Shown one piece after another: positions 9,658-20,471 of a stretch of 20,471 bases of DNA (its first letter is position 1; each line of letters begins with the position of its first letter). The translations under genes and the position numbers were made by a program. The stretch is from Gryganskiella cystojenkinii (taxonomy: Eukaryota > Mortierellomycota > Mortierellomycetes > Mortierellales > Mortierellaceae): the NCBI GenBank assembly GCA_015852425.1, contig JAAAIG010000513.1:7366-27836 (forward strand). The letters run 5' to 3'. The notes under the pieces were generated by a model. The model was not told the DNA's origin. It worked only from the letters and a program-made list of their open reading frames with translations, and searched no databases.

Positions 9658-11520
9658 ATGGACTCTACTACACCCAGCAAGGATGCGACATCCACAGCAA
9701 CTTCTTCCACCCAGAGCACAGTCAACACCCAAAAGGATCAAGTGAATGAACAGCAGAAACAAGGAACACCCTCGACCTCAGAAGCAGCAGAGGAAAGGGA
9801 CCCCCGATCCAACAACCCACACTGGAAACCAAGAGCACCGAGGATGGTCGGACCAGATGGTGAACTCTTGTCGAGAAACGCAACAAAGAAGCTACTCAAG
9901 CAACAAGAGTTTCTCGAACGGAGACCTATGATGAAGGAACAGGAAAAGCTTAAACGCAAGAGAAAGCAGCAGGAGCGGAGAGATATGATCGAGAAGGGTA
10001 AGCATGGATTCCCTTGATGAAGTGCCTCGTTTACCTGACAACGAATCGACCAATCTTTTTTTTTTTTTCTTTTTCGCACGCGACTATTTTGCTGACACTT
10101 GGTTCGCATACTCCCTGACTATAGGCCTCTTGGAACCCAAAAAACGCAAGATGGACCAGACTCAATCGGGAATCACGATCGGAATCGACATGTCCTTTGA
10201 CGACAAGATGATTGAGAAGGTACAGGGCAACGACCTCTTTTTGGAACAACCATAGTTCGGCCATGCCACTTGTCGGTCGATTTTTCGATGCTGCGAGCTA
10301 ATATCATTCTATTTTTTTTTCTTAACTGCTATCTGAATCGAGTAGGAAGTTAAATCAATGGTGGATCAAATCAAGAGATGCTACTCCTTCAACAAGAACT
10401 GCGACAAGATTGTTCATCTGGCCTTGACGTCCTTTACGGGCAAGTGCAGGGATGAATTCGCGAAACGCGCCCACGGATATGAGCTCTGGAGGAACTTTTC
10501 CTACCATGATGAAAGTCTGGAAAAGGTTTGGCCCTCGGACGAAATTCCTGGCAAGGACAGGATGGAGGTTATTGAAAAACTAAAGGCGATCGCGTCAGAG
10601 AAATCCGAGACTGCCAAGGCCAAAGCTTTGGCCGCTCAGGCTGCAGCAGCTATTGAATCGAGCTCATCGACATCGACATCAGCAGACGTGGAGAGTAGCA
10701 ACACTGATGGTACAACACGACAGAAGACATCAGAGATGATCCGAGAGGCAACGGCTTCCACGCTCCAACCCGACATTCCGTCACATCAACTCACCGCAGA
10801 ACAAGTCAAGGTCCTTGAACAAGAACGCGCCGTGAAGGAACAAAACCTAGCGACTATCCCCGCTGTGAAAAAGATTGTGTACCTGAGCGCGGATTCTCCC
10901 AATACGATCACACAATTAGATCCAGGTACTTGTTATGTTATGGGTGGAATTGTCGATAAGAACAGGTATCCTTTTTTGTGCCAGAACAAGGCCGAAACCC
11001 TCGGATTGGAAACTGCTCAATTGCCAATTGGAGAGTATATTCAAATGTCCAGCCGTCGCGTGTTGACCGTCAACCAAGGTAAGAAAAAGACAGGAGTGCA
11101 GAGCTGCATTGGAACGATTGTTTCAGTTTGAAACATGCAGCCCAACTACATGGAGCTCAAAACACTGTCTAACATGGGTCATCCCACTTTTGTCCTTTAC
11201 TATTGCCTTTTCGAACATGGTTAGTATTCGAGATCTTGCTCCATTTTATCGAATGCAATGACTGGAAGGAGGCGTTTTTGAAGGTCATTCCTCAGCGCAA
11301 GTTGGAGGAGAAACAACGTCTTCGTCGTGGAACCGCAGCATGGAAGGAAAAGTACGGTTCTGAAGGAAAGGGGCGCCCTACCTCATCAGGCATCAACTCT
11401 GGTACCAACAGTGTCGTCAGTGAAGACGAGGATGACGATGGTGACGATGGTGACGATTCTGACGATGACAACGATGGGGATGCCGAGTACGTTCAAGACC
11501 AGGTAAAGGACATCAAGTAG
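9658..11520 (+). CDS. TRM10: tRNA (guanine(9)-N1)-methyltransferase Trm10
   Basis: SPOUT-class enzyme that uses S-adenosylmethionine to form m1G at tRNA position 9. Exons 9658-9997, 10125-10219, 10346-11078 and 11225-11520 give 487 residues. The core starts near residue 146; the conserved KIVYLSADSP (321-330), GGIVDKN with presumed catalytic D349, LPIGEY, RRVLTVNQVFEILL and a C-terminal VIPQRK element are all present. The N-terminus has a basic, helical region rich in Lys/Arg (about 85-115). Residues 212-319 are an extra low-complexity insertion within the catalytic domain, making the protein far longer than the about 290-residue yeast enzyme. The tail is strongly acidic (Asp/Glu from about 460). 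An AATAAA lies at 11525-11530, just after the stop. Confidence 0.93.
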
Positions 11521-12332
11521 ACTCAATAAATACTTTACAAGCAGTTCTACGATGAATTTCTGCGCGGGTTGTGTGTGTGTGCCTCTCTTAGTATTGTTCC
11601 TCTTATTCCCTGTGTTGTTCCCATGGCACAAATGAGTGATGGCATGGACGCGTCTGAGTAAACCGTGCCACCATTCCTGTTTGTTTTCTTACCTGCCAAG
11701 TCGTACAAATGTTTTTTGAGAGCCTTTTTTTTTTTGCCTTGCTGCCAGCCCTCCTCCAATCTCCAACTCTGTTTCTCGGAAAGAAAAAAAAGGAATAAAA
11801 ATATAAAATCAATCAAAAATGCAAGGTTTTAGAGAGGGGGAGATAGGTCCCAAAGTGGAACAATTCTTCTTCGGCTGCAGTTAGTTAGTCTTGTTGGAGA
11901 TACAGCCTTTCCCTGCTTTCTTTCTCATTAATGGGACACACTCAAAACCACCTGTATTTGATGCGGCTGATGTGCCAAGTAAGAGACAGGTCGAATGATA
12001 GACTACGAAGAATATCAGAAGGGAACTAGGGCTTTGGTGCAGTTGAGTGCTCGGGATTGCGGAAAAGCCGAGCGAACCGAAAAGGGACTAAAAAGACCGA
12101 GTGAGGAACCCGAAAATTGATCCAAGGAGTCGCCGAAGAAGAAAAAAATCATAAAAAATAAAATGAAGGGACTTTGAAAAGGATCAAAACAGGATAGAGC
12201 CAATTGCAGTCGAGTTGCAGCCTGCAGCCTGCAGCAGCCCAACTGCCGCTGTCTTTGTGTGTATGTGCCGAAAATTGTCAATTTGACGAGTCTTGTGCCT
12301 GGTTTGCTGCTATCTGCAGGTAGAGCAGGCAC

Positions 12333-12390
12333 CGTCTGTCAGTCAGACGTCAAATATCAAAGAGTCTGACAGTGAGGATGACAATCAGAC
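12333..12390. promoter_or_regulatory. Inverted repeat and GTCTG/CAGAC cluster upstream of the desaturase
   Basis: CGTCTG (12333-12338) and CAGACG (12344-12349) form a 6-bp inverted repeat around TCAGT. It runs into GACGTCA, one base from the cAMP-response element. Two further copies, GTCTGAC (12364-12370) and TCAGAC (12385-12390), follow. The repetition suggests protein binding sites. Confidence 0.35.
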
Positions 12391-12435
12391 ATAGGGTCCA
12401 AAGAAAAAAACAGGAAGTGCAGCAGGAGATTAAAA

Positions 12436-12449
12436 GGTCTAAAAAGACC
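12436..12449. repeat. Short inverted repeat GGTCT-AAAA-AGACC
   Basis: A 5-bp inverted repeat with a four-base A spacer lies just before the CCAAT box at 12451-12455. It may be a binding site for a dimeric regulator or chance. Confidence 0.3.
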
Positions 12450-12491
12450 ACCAATGAATGGGTTGCAAGATAAAAAAGAGATTCTTATTCA

Positions 12492-12533
12492 GGGCGGTGG
12501 ACTCTGAATTTAAAGAGGTTTGTTCTGGGCGGT
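12492..12533 (+). promoter_or_regulatory. Paired GGGCGGT boxes flanking an AATTTAAA element
   Basis: GGGCGGT occurs at 12492-12498 and again at 12527-12533, 35 bp apart, on the same strand and both preceded by TC. An AATTTAAA element at 12507-12514 lies between them. They sit about 450 bp upstream of the desaturase ATG. Confidence 0.35.
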
Positions 12534-12799
12534 TTAGTTTTGTTTGTTTTGCTCAAAAAGTCAAACAAGGATAAGAATCGTGCTGGAAAACAATTTCCAT
12601 GCACCCTGCGGGGTCCCCACGGCCCGAGTCAGTCGATTGGAACGAAAAACTGGTTGGCGGGGAAGAGGCAAAGAGTCCGTCAAAATAGATTTTCATTTTT
12701 TGAATCGCCAGGAACAGCAAAGTGAAATAAACAGAAACCGAACCATTTTCTGCTCACACAGCCCTTTTTTTTGAGCAGAGCGTGGTGTTCTGTTTCTGT

Positions 12800-12966
12800 G
12801 GTCCCTTTTTTCATCCCCCTCTCTCTCTTTGTCCTTTTCATCCTTCCATCCTCCTTCCTCCTCCTTCCTCCTCCCTCGTTCCCTCTCTTCTTCTCATCCT
12901 TCTCCCTCATTCCATCTCCTTTCCTTTCGCCCTCTGATTTCCATCCTCCCTCCGCTCCTTCATTCA
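12800..12966 (+). promoter_or_regulatory. Polypyrimidine leader with a mirror repeat, desaturase gene
   Basis: About 165 bp are almost pure C/T on the sense strand, ending about 20 bp before the ATG. Bases 12850-12871 are a perfect mirror repeat built from two CCTCCTTCCT units plus CC. Such tracts occur in fungal promoters of well-expressed genes. The CACATAG at 12965-12971 could also be the acceptor of a 5'UTR intron. Confidence 0.5.
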
Positions 12967-12986
12967 CATAGCATAACTGCAACATA

Positions 12987-14450
12987 ATGCCACCAGAGTC
13001 AACATACGTCGAGCCGGTGGCCAAGAGGAACATTATCTCTCGGTCCCAACTTGAGGCCAGATGTAAAGCCGGAGAGATCCTCATCGTCGTCAACCAAAAA
13101 GTCTACAAACTCGACAAGTGGATCAAGCACCATCCCGGCGGTCAACTCGCCATCCGTCACTGCATCGGTCGTGACTGCACCGACGAAGTCAAGGCTCTCC
13201 ACCCTGACTATGTCCTTGAGAAGAAGATCAAACACTTCGAAATCGCAGACTATCTCCCTCGAGAGTCCGACCCAGAGTTTGCCCCCATTATTGCTTCCAA
13301 GAGCCGCACAAAGGAAGAGATTCTCGCTGCCCAGTCTGTCCAAGTCTCGTCCGCTTACCGTCAACTCGAGACCCGTCTGAGAGCCGAAGGATTGTTCGAG
13401 ACCAACTACATCAACTATGCCTGGGAATTCGCTCGATACCTGACCCTTTTCACAATGGCGATCGTCTTGAACCTCTACGGTACCTGCACGATGCACTACA
13501 TGGCCTCGGCTCTCTGTCTCGCCATGTTCTGGCACCAGGTCTCGTTCTTTGCTCACGATGCTGGCCACAACTCCATCTCCCACAACCTCAAGATCGATAA
13601 CGGGATTGGTATCTTTTTGGCTGACTTTTTAGGAGGTCTGTCGATCGGATGGTGGAAAAAGTCGCACTATGTGCATCACATCGTGACCAATCACCCTATC
13701 CACGATCCCGACATTCAACACCTGCCCTTCTTTGCGGTCACGACTCGTATCTTCCAGGGGTTCTTCTCAACCTATCATCAAAAGGAGATGGTCTTTGACC
13801 GTGTCGCTCAGTTCTTTGTCTCGTACCAGCACTACCTGTACTACCCGGTCATGATGTTTGGACGCTTCAACTTATACGTCCAGTCCATGGTCTTTCTCGC
13901 AACGGAACCCGTCTACCCTTACAGGAAACAGGAGATTTTTGGTCTGACGATTTACTGGATCTGGTACCCTTACTTCCTCAAGCAGTTGCCAAGCTGGAAC
14001 ATGATCATTGCCTACATCTTTATCTCGCACATGTTCACTTTCATGTTGCACGTCCAGATCACTCTCTCCCATTTCGGTATGTCGACTGAGGAACTCGGCG
14101 ACAGCGAGAGCTTTGCTGCCAAGATGCTCAGGACCACCATGGATGTTGATTGCCCCACATGGTTGGATTGGTTCCATGGTGGATTACAGTTCCAGGCGAT
14201 TCATCACCTCTTCCCTCGTATGCCTCGCCACAACTTGCGTAATGCCCAGCCCTTCGTCCGGGAATTCTGTGAAGAGGTTGGTTTGACTTACCATATCCAT
14301 GGTTTCGCCAAGGGTAACCATATTGTTTACTCTGCTCTCAAGGATGTCGCAGACCAGGTCGGATTCTTCATCGAGGTTGCCAAGCATGAGGCGAAGGAGT
14401 ACGTGGACGCTCAAAAGATCGTCCCTCCCTGCGAAAAGAAAAACGAATAG
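12987..14450 (+). CDS. Sphingolipid delta-8 desaturase with N-terminal cytochrome b5
   Basis: Intronless, 487 residues. An N-terminal cytochrome b5 domain (about 15-90) has heme ligands in HHPGG (48-52) and LHPDY (H72) and supplies electrons to a C-terminal membrane desaturase. The three His boxes are HDAGH (190-194), HYVHH (227-231) and QAIHH (403-407), with Gln opening the third box as in front-end desaturases. The context LQFQAIHHLFPRMPRHNLR and the WWKKSHYVHH segment fit fungal sphingolipid delta-8 desaturases better than fatty acid delta-5/delta-6 enzymes. Expected role: introduce the delta-8 double bond in the long-chain base of ceramides at the ER, toward glucosylceramide. Hydrophobic segments lie at about 150-185, 285-305 and 318-358. 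AATAAA at 14674-14679 may serve the 3' end. A fatty acid substrate cannot be fully excluded. Confidence 0.9.
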   Translation: MPPESTYVEPVAKRNIISRSQLEARCKAGEILIVVNQKVYKLDKWIKHHPGGQLAIRHCIGRDCTDEVKALHPDYVLEKKIKHFEIADYLPRESDPEFAPIIASKSRTKEEILAAQSVQVSSAYRQLETRLRAEGLFETNYINYAWEFARYLTLFTMAIVLNLYGTCTMHYMASALCLAMFWHQVSFFAHDAGHNSISHNLKIDNGIGIFLADFLGGLSIGWWKKSHYVHHIVTNHPIHDPDIQHLPFFAVTTRIFQGFFSTYHQKEMVFDRVAQFFVSYQHYLYYPVMMFGRFNLYVQSMVFLATEPVYPYRKQEIFGLTIYWIWYPYFLKQLPSWNMIIAYIFISHMFTFMLHVQITLSHFGMSTEELGDSESFAAKMLRTTMDVDCPTWLDWFHGGLQFQAIHHLFPRMPRHNLRNAQPFVREFCEEVGLTYHIHGFAKGNHIVYSALKDVADQVGFFIEVAKHEAKEYVDAQKIVPPCEKKNE

Positions 14451-15376
14451 AGTCGTAATCCCCTCCCTTTCATACATTCATCATCAAGTTTTTTCTTACA
14501 CTTATTTTTTTTTTCTCTCTGGACCCCTGTTTCTTTTGTTACCACAATTCCACGACACCCACCTTTCATTTGTCTATTTTATTATCATCCCACCGCCACA
14601 GCCACAGCTCCCTCTTATTTTTATTGTCCCCTCGCTATGACACTCTTTTCTGATACCTGTCTGGAGAACAAAAAATAAAAGAATCAAGTTTTGGAGAAAA
14701 ATTGCAAAAAGTGTCTATTCCTGGACAACAAATGATAGCATGATTTCTCATGGTACGAGAGGAAATAATGGCCTGTTCAAAAAAGAAACCCCTCCCTTCA
14801 AGGTTCGAAATGGTAGCGCCATTATTGCTGGCCAAAACCGGTATCTCGGTCAATTGGATTTCCCTATCTGTCTCTCTCTCTCTCTCCCCTTGCCTTCTCT
14901 TTGCTCCTTTTTTTATCTAATCGTCTTCATTTTCTCTGCTCCTTCTCTCTCCTAGATTGTGTCGAAGACTTGAATGATATCAGTTCAAACCTGACTAGCT
15001 TTTCACCCTAACTTCCTCTCACGATTGCACATGCTGGTCATGACTTAGACTTAACTTGGACTTCACAAAATAAAAAACTTCCTTTTTGTATTACGTTTTT
15101 CTGAAAATTCAATTTTGATTTGGTTCTATTTGATTTTTGGTGGCAAATTCCGCAAAAATACGTGGCGAATTCGAAGACCAACCCCCTTCCGATCTCTTTC
15201 TAACCAAGAGTCTTCTTCAAGTCCCAAGGAGCAGGTAAGATGGCGTACCTTTGAATCGGCTACCAAGCTTATTTAACATGCACCTTGCTAGTCTTTCCCC
15301 CCTCTTTTCCATCTGTATACTTTTTAACACCGTGTCCAATCTCATTCTCTCTCTTTCTGTACTCAAGCTGTCTACC
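14451..15376. other. Intergenic region, desaturase 3' end to small cysteine-rich gene
   Basis: 926 bp. It holds the desaturase 3'UTR with AATAAA at 14674-14679, a (TC)8 microsatellite at 14871-14886 and pyrimidine-rich DNA to 14955, an AT-rich section (15060-15160), and the leader of the downstream gene with TTATTTAAC near 15268 and a C/T-rich segment from 15290. I see no credible coding exon. Confidence 0.5.
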
Positions 15377-15831
15377 ATGCCTCCAAGTCTTCGAGTCGTT
15401 TGGGTCATTCTTTCACTTGCATTAATCCTGACAATGTCACTTAAATTGACAGAGTGGCTTGAACAACGACAGGATTCTTCGGCCCGTTACTCTGTTCCAA
15501 CGGAACGTAAATATCAGCTCTCACTCTACTTGCCCGACCTCTCTCTCTCTCCCCCCCTATCTCTTTCTCTCTCGGAACAACCTCCGTGGAATACCTTCTA
15601 TGTGCTCTGGTCTTAGAAACCTTGAAGTTCGAAACGCATATTGACCACACGATGGTGCCCTCGCACGACGACTTGCCATCTCTCGCTCCCGACCTTCTCA
15701 AATTATTAGCTAGCATTCAATGTCTCTGGGAACCAACAGAGTGCCGTCGACCCTGCGAAAAGGGGTATTACTGCAAGGTCACCTCGCAGACCCGTCATTC
15801 CTGTGGAAGTGCCCGATGTGTGAAAGAGTAA
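15377..15831 (+). CDS. Small six-cysteine protein with N-terminal hydrophobic helix (putative secreted or membrane-anchored)
   Basis: I do not recognise this gene. Two exons, 15377-15506 and 15617-15831, join in frame at a split Gln codon and give 114 residues; the 110-bp intron has a GTAAAT donor, a C/T-rich tract and a CTTAG acceptor. Residues 7-22 are a hydrophobic helix after a single Arg, a likely signal peptide or signal anchor. The C-terminal third holds all six cysteines (79, 86, 90, 96, 106, 111) with spacing C-x6-C-x3-C-x5-C-x9-C-x4-C, an even number suited to three disulfides in the secretory pathway. A pyrimidine-rich leader precedes the ATG, as for neighbouring genes. It may be a small secreted cysteine-rich protein. 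Without the splice neither exon makes a sensible protein, so the model rests on that intron. Confidence 0.55.
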
Positions 15832-16034
15832 ATTTAGAAGTCAGCTATCCCATTCCGAAAGCATAGCAAGGGGCGATGAAGAACAGAGCTTCCTACTGTC
15901 GCGCCAAATGCAGCTTTATAAAAAAAAAACACGGTTGACAGCGTGATCCATAATGAATTGGAGATGGTTAGAAAAGACCCTCTCGAACTGAGTTGCAATA
16001 TCATCTATGCATACTAAGTAGCAAGGTCTACAAG

Positions 16035-16746
16035 ATGGTGTCCGTCTCGCGTGGTGACCAATTCCACAAGTTGCAACGTCTGCGGCAACATTTGCAGGCT
16101 GTTGAAAGAACTGGGAACAAGACTCCTCGCAACTTTTGAGGACGGTTTGATCTCCCAATTTACTACGTGGTCAATTTAAAACAACATGTCATAAAAATAA
16201 TCCGGTCTCCCATGATGCAGTCCTTTTTTTTTTTTTTTTTTTGTTCATCTCTCTTCCGCCGTCCACACCACTTTTTTTTCTCTTTCACAGCCCTTTCGTT
16301 GCCCTCCTCCCTCAATATACTCTTCCCGTCCTCTTTGCCTACTTCTCTTTCAGATGTCAATGATCATGCACCGCCGCATGGACAAAATCTCTGCCAGGTC
16401 GCCTGGATCTTTCTCTGGACTGCCTTCGCCTTGGCTTTTACTCTTGGCTATCTTAGTCCGTCAGCAGGATCCTCTCAGATTCGTCCTCTTCCCTTTCTTG
16501 ACTTGAATTCCTGGTCCCCCTTCAAAGACTCAGAACGTGCGTATAACACCTGTCTGGTTTTCATTTCCGTGTTCTTTCTTCTCTCCTTTCTTCCATCGTT
16601 CCGTTTGTAGTAGACTGTCAGTCACCTTTTTTTTCCAAGAAAAAAAATCACCGTCTCATTCTCGTCGTATTCTCCTCCGACACCTCTGTACTGAAACGAT
16701 CCATTGTTTTATTGTCGGTGTCTATCCATCTTTTGCATCCAAATGA
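16035..16746 (+). pseudogene. Doubtful fragment of a single-pass membrane protein
   Basis: An open stretch at 16354-16536 encodes a good membrane helix (WIFLWTAFALAFTLGYL) and a Ser/Pro-rich stem, in a frame that has no nearby ATG but begins right after a TTTCAG acceptor. A GTGCGT donor at 16537 and a CCAAG acceptor at 16639 (103-bp intron) would join it in frame to 16640-16746, rich in Arg and ending at TGA. A tiny first exon, 16035-16053, with a weak GTGACC donor would give 102 residues in all. Type II topology and an RR..LR...(F/I)VG pattern loosely recall the N-terminus of GT31 glycosyltransferases, but the product is far too short. It may be a small real gene, a decayed remnant, or chance. 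Confidence 0.2.
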
Positions 16747-16886
16747 TATGAGAGTGTCAGTCCTGTCCACAAGGTCTTATCGGCTGCAATCAAGTAGAGC
16801 AAGAGACCATCAACACTTGTCCTACGGAAACAAGGGAAGATGAATACCTAAATCATCGCCAATAGAGGGGGACCAAATCGCGCATA

Positions 16887-16904
16887 GATACCCGCTAGGG
16901 TATC
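16887..16904. repeat. Perfect 7-bp inverted repeat hairpin
   Basis: GATACCC and GGGTATC flank a four-base GCTA loop. It lies about 180 bp beyond the YME1 stop codon in noncoding DNA, so it could be a 3'-end element or chance. Confidence 0.35.
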
Positions 16905-16971
16905 CAAGAGAAATGATAGTGAACCGCGCGCATTCTTAACTCTTCCTTGCCTTTTGTTCCAAATCTTTCCT

Positions 16972-17004
16972 CCACCACCACCACCACAACAACAACAACA
17001 ACAA
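16972..17004. repeat. (CCA)5(CAA)6 microsatellite
   Basis: Five CCA units (16972-16986) pass directly into six CAA units (16987-17004). The repeat lies in the presumed 3'UTR of YME1, where it reads as TTG/TGG repeats on the transcript strand. Confidence 0.85.
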
Positions 17005-17081
17005 GTCTAAAATTCACATGCCGGTTTCATTACACTCTTCCGAAATACTCTAAAGGTCACGAATATCTAAAAAAGAACAAA

Positions 17082-20389
<3,308 letters not shown>

Positions 20390-20471
20390 TCAAATTCGGG
20401 AAGGCTGCAGGGCCAATGAGGATAATGAAGAAGACGAAGAAGGTAATAAGGCGAGGTGATTCAAGTAAAAA
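20390..20471 (-). promoter_or_regulatory. 5' leader of YME1 up to the window edge
   Basis: 82 bp upstream of the YME1 ATG, T/C-rich on the sense strand. The promoter proper probably lies beyond the window. Confidence 0.4.

Larger units (their letters stand above)
11521..12986. other. Long intergenic region upstream of the desaturase
   Basis: 1466 bp hold the TRM10 3' end (AATAAA at 11525-11530) and then DNA with no convincing gene; several short open frames lack codon-like composition or motifs. The 3' half has candidate control elements listed separately: an inverted repeat and GTCTG/CAGAC cluster, paired GC boxes, a CCAAT box at 12451-12455 and a polypyrimidine leader. GCAGCCT is repeated in tandem near 12217-12236. 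Confidence 0.6.
15832..17081. other. Convergent intergenic region before the YME1 3' end
   Basis: 1250 bp between two converging genes. Contents: an A run at 15920-15928, a 19-base T run at 16224-16242, a long C/T-rich tract to 16353, a doubtful membrane-protein fragment (listed separately), a hairpin at 16887-16904 and a CCA/CAA microsatellite at 16972-17004. No tRNA fold was found by eye. Confidence 0.5.

Noticed and set aside
12999..13583. 194-codon minus-strand open frame antisense to the desaturase
   Set aside because: Lies opposite a confident cytochrome b5/desaturase coding sequence and shows no motif of its own.
12987..14450. Fatty acid delta-6 or delta-5 desaturase, as known from Mortierella
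   Set aside because: The domain layout is shared, but the QAIHH box with LFPRMPRHNLR and the segment around box 2 fit fungal sphingolipid delta-8 enzymes better.
14800..14822. GGTTCGAAAT, resembling a tRNA B box
   Set aside because: It lacks the full B-box consensus, and no A box or cloverleaf could be drawn around it.
15919..16158. 80-codon minus-strand open stretch with several cysteines
   Set aside because: It has no ATG except near its end, no supporting splice sites that I could find and no recognised family; kept only as unexplained.
16354..16506. 50-codon ORF starting at the ATG right after TTTCAG
   Set aside because: The alternative frame over the same bases gives a much better membrane helix and continues through plausible splice sites; this ORF alone looks random.

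Overview
The window is fungal nuclear DNA. Its genes carry many short GT-AG introns (mostly 84-146 bp), have pyrimidine-rich leaders just upstream of their start codons, and encode typical eukaryotic secretory, mitochondrial and tRNA-modification proteins. The combination of an intronless cytochrome b5-fused sphingolipid desaturase, Gln/His-rich regulators and this intron density best fits a Mucoromycota fungus, probably Mortierella-like. That placement is inference from style and gene content, not from a marker gene. All exon models were built by hand from splice signals and reading-frame continuity.

Layout: (1) 151-2340 (+), an intronless C2H2 zinc-finger regulator with a Crz1-like finger array and a His/Pro/Tyr-rich tail. 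(2) 2800-4017 (-), the signal recognition particle receptor beta subunit, six exons, divergent from (3) 4308-6984 (+), a CLPTM1-family ER membrane protein, seven exons, one intron with a GC donor. (4) 7059-8297 (-), a 2-oxoglutarate/Fe(II) oxygenase of the isopenicillin-N-synthase type. (5) 8447-9385 (-), an AlkB-type dioxygenase, divergent from (6) 9658-11520 (+), the tRNA m1G9 methyltransferase Trm10. (7) 12987-14450 (+), a sphingolipid delta-8 (front-end) desaturase with a 1.5-kb upstream region rich in candidate control elements. (8) 15377-15831 (+), a probable 114-residue six-cysteine protein with an N-terminal hydrophobic helix. (9) 17082-20389 (-), the mitochondrial i-AAA protease Yme1, eight exons, complete to its start codon.

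The genes are ordinary single-copy neighbours rather than a pathway cluster. Two adjacencies are worth noting: two ER-membrane genes share a 290-bp divergent promoter (SRP receptor beta/CLPTM1), and two probable RNA-modification genes share a 272-bp one (AlkB/Trm10). I see no transposon, tRNA, rRNA or CRISPR array. The least explained DNA is 14451-17081, which holds the small cysteine-rich gene and a doubtful fragment of a second single-pass membrane protein. I found no clearly new multi-gene system.
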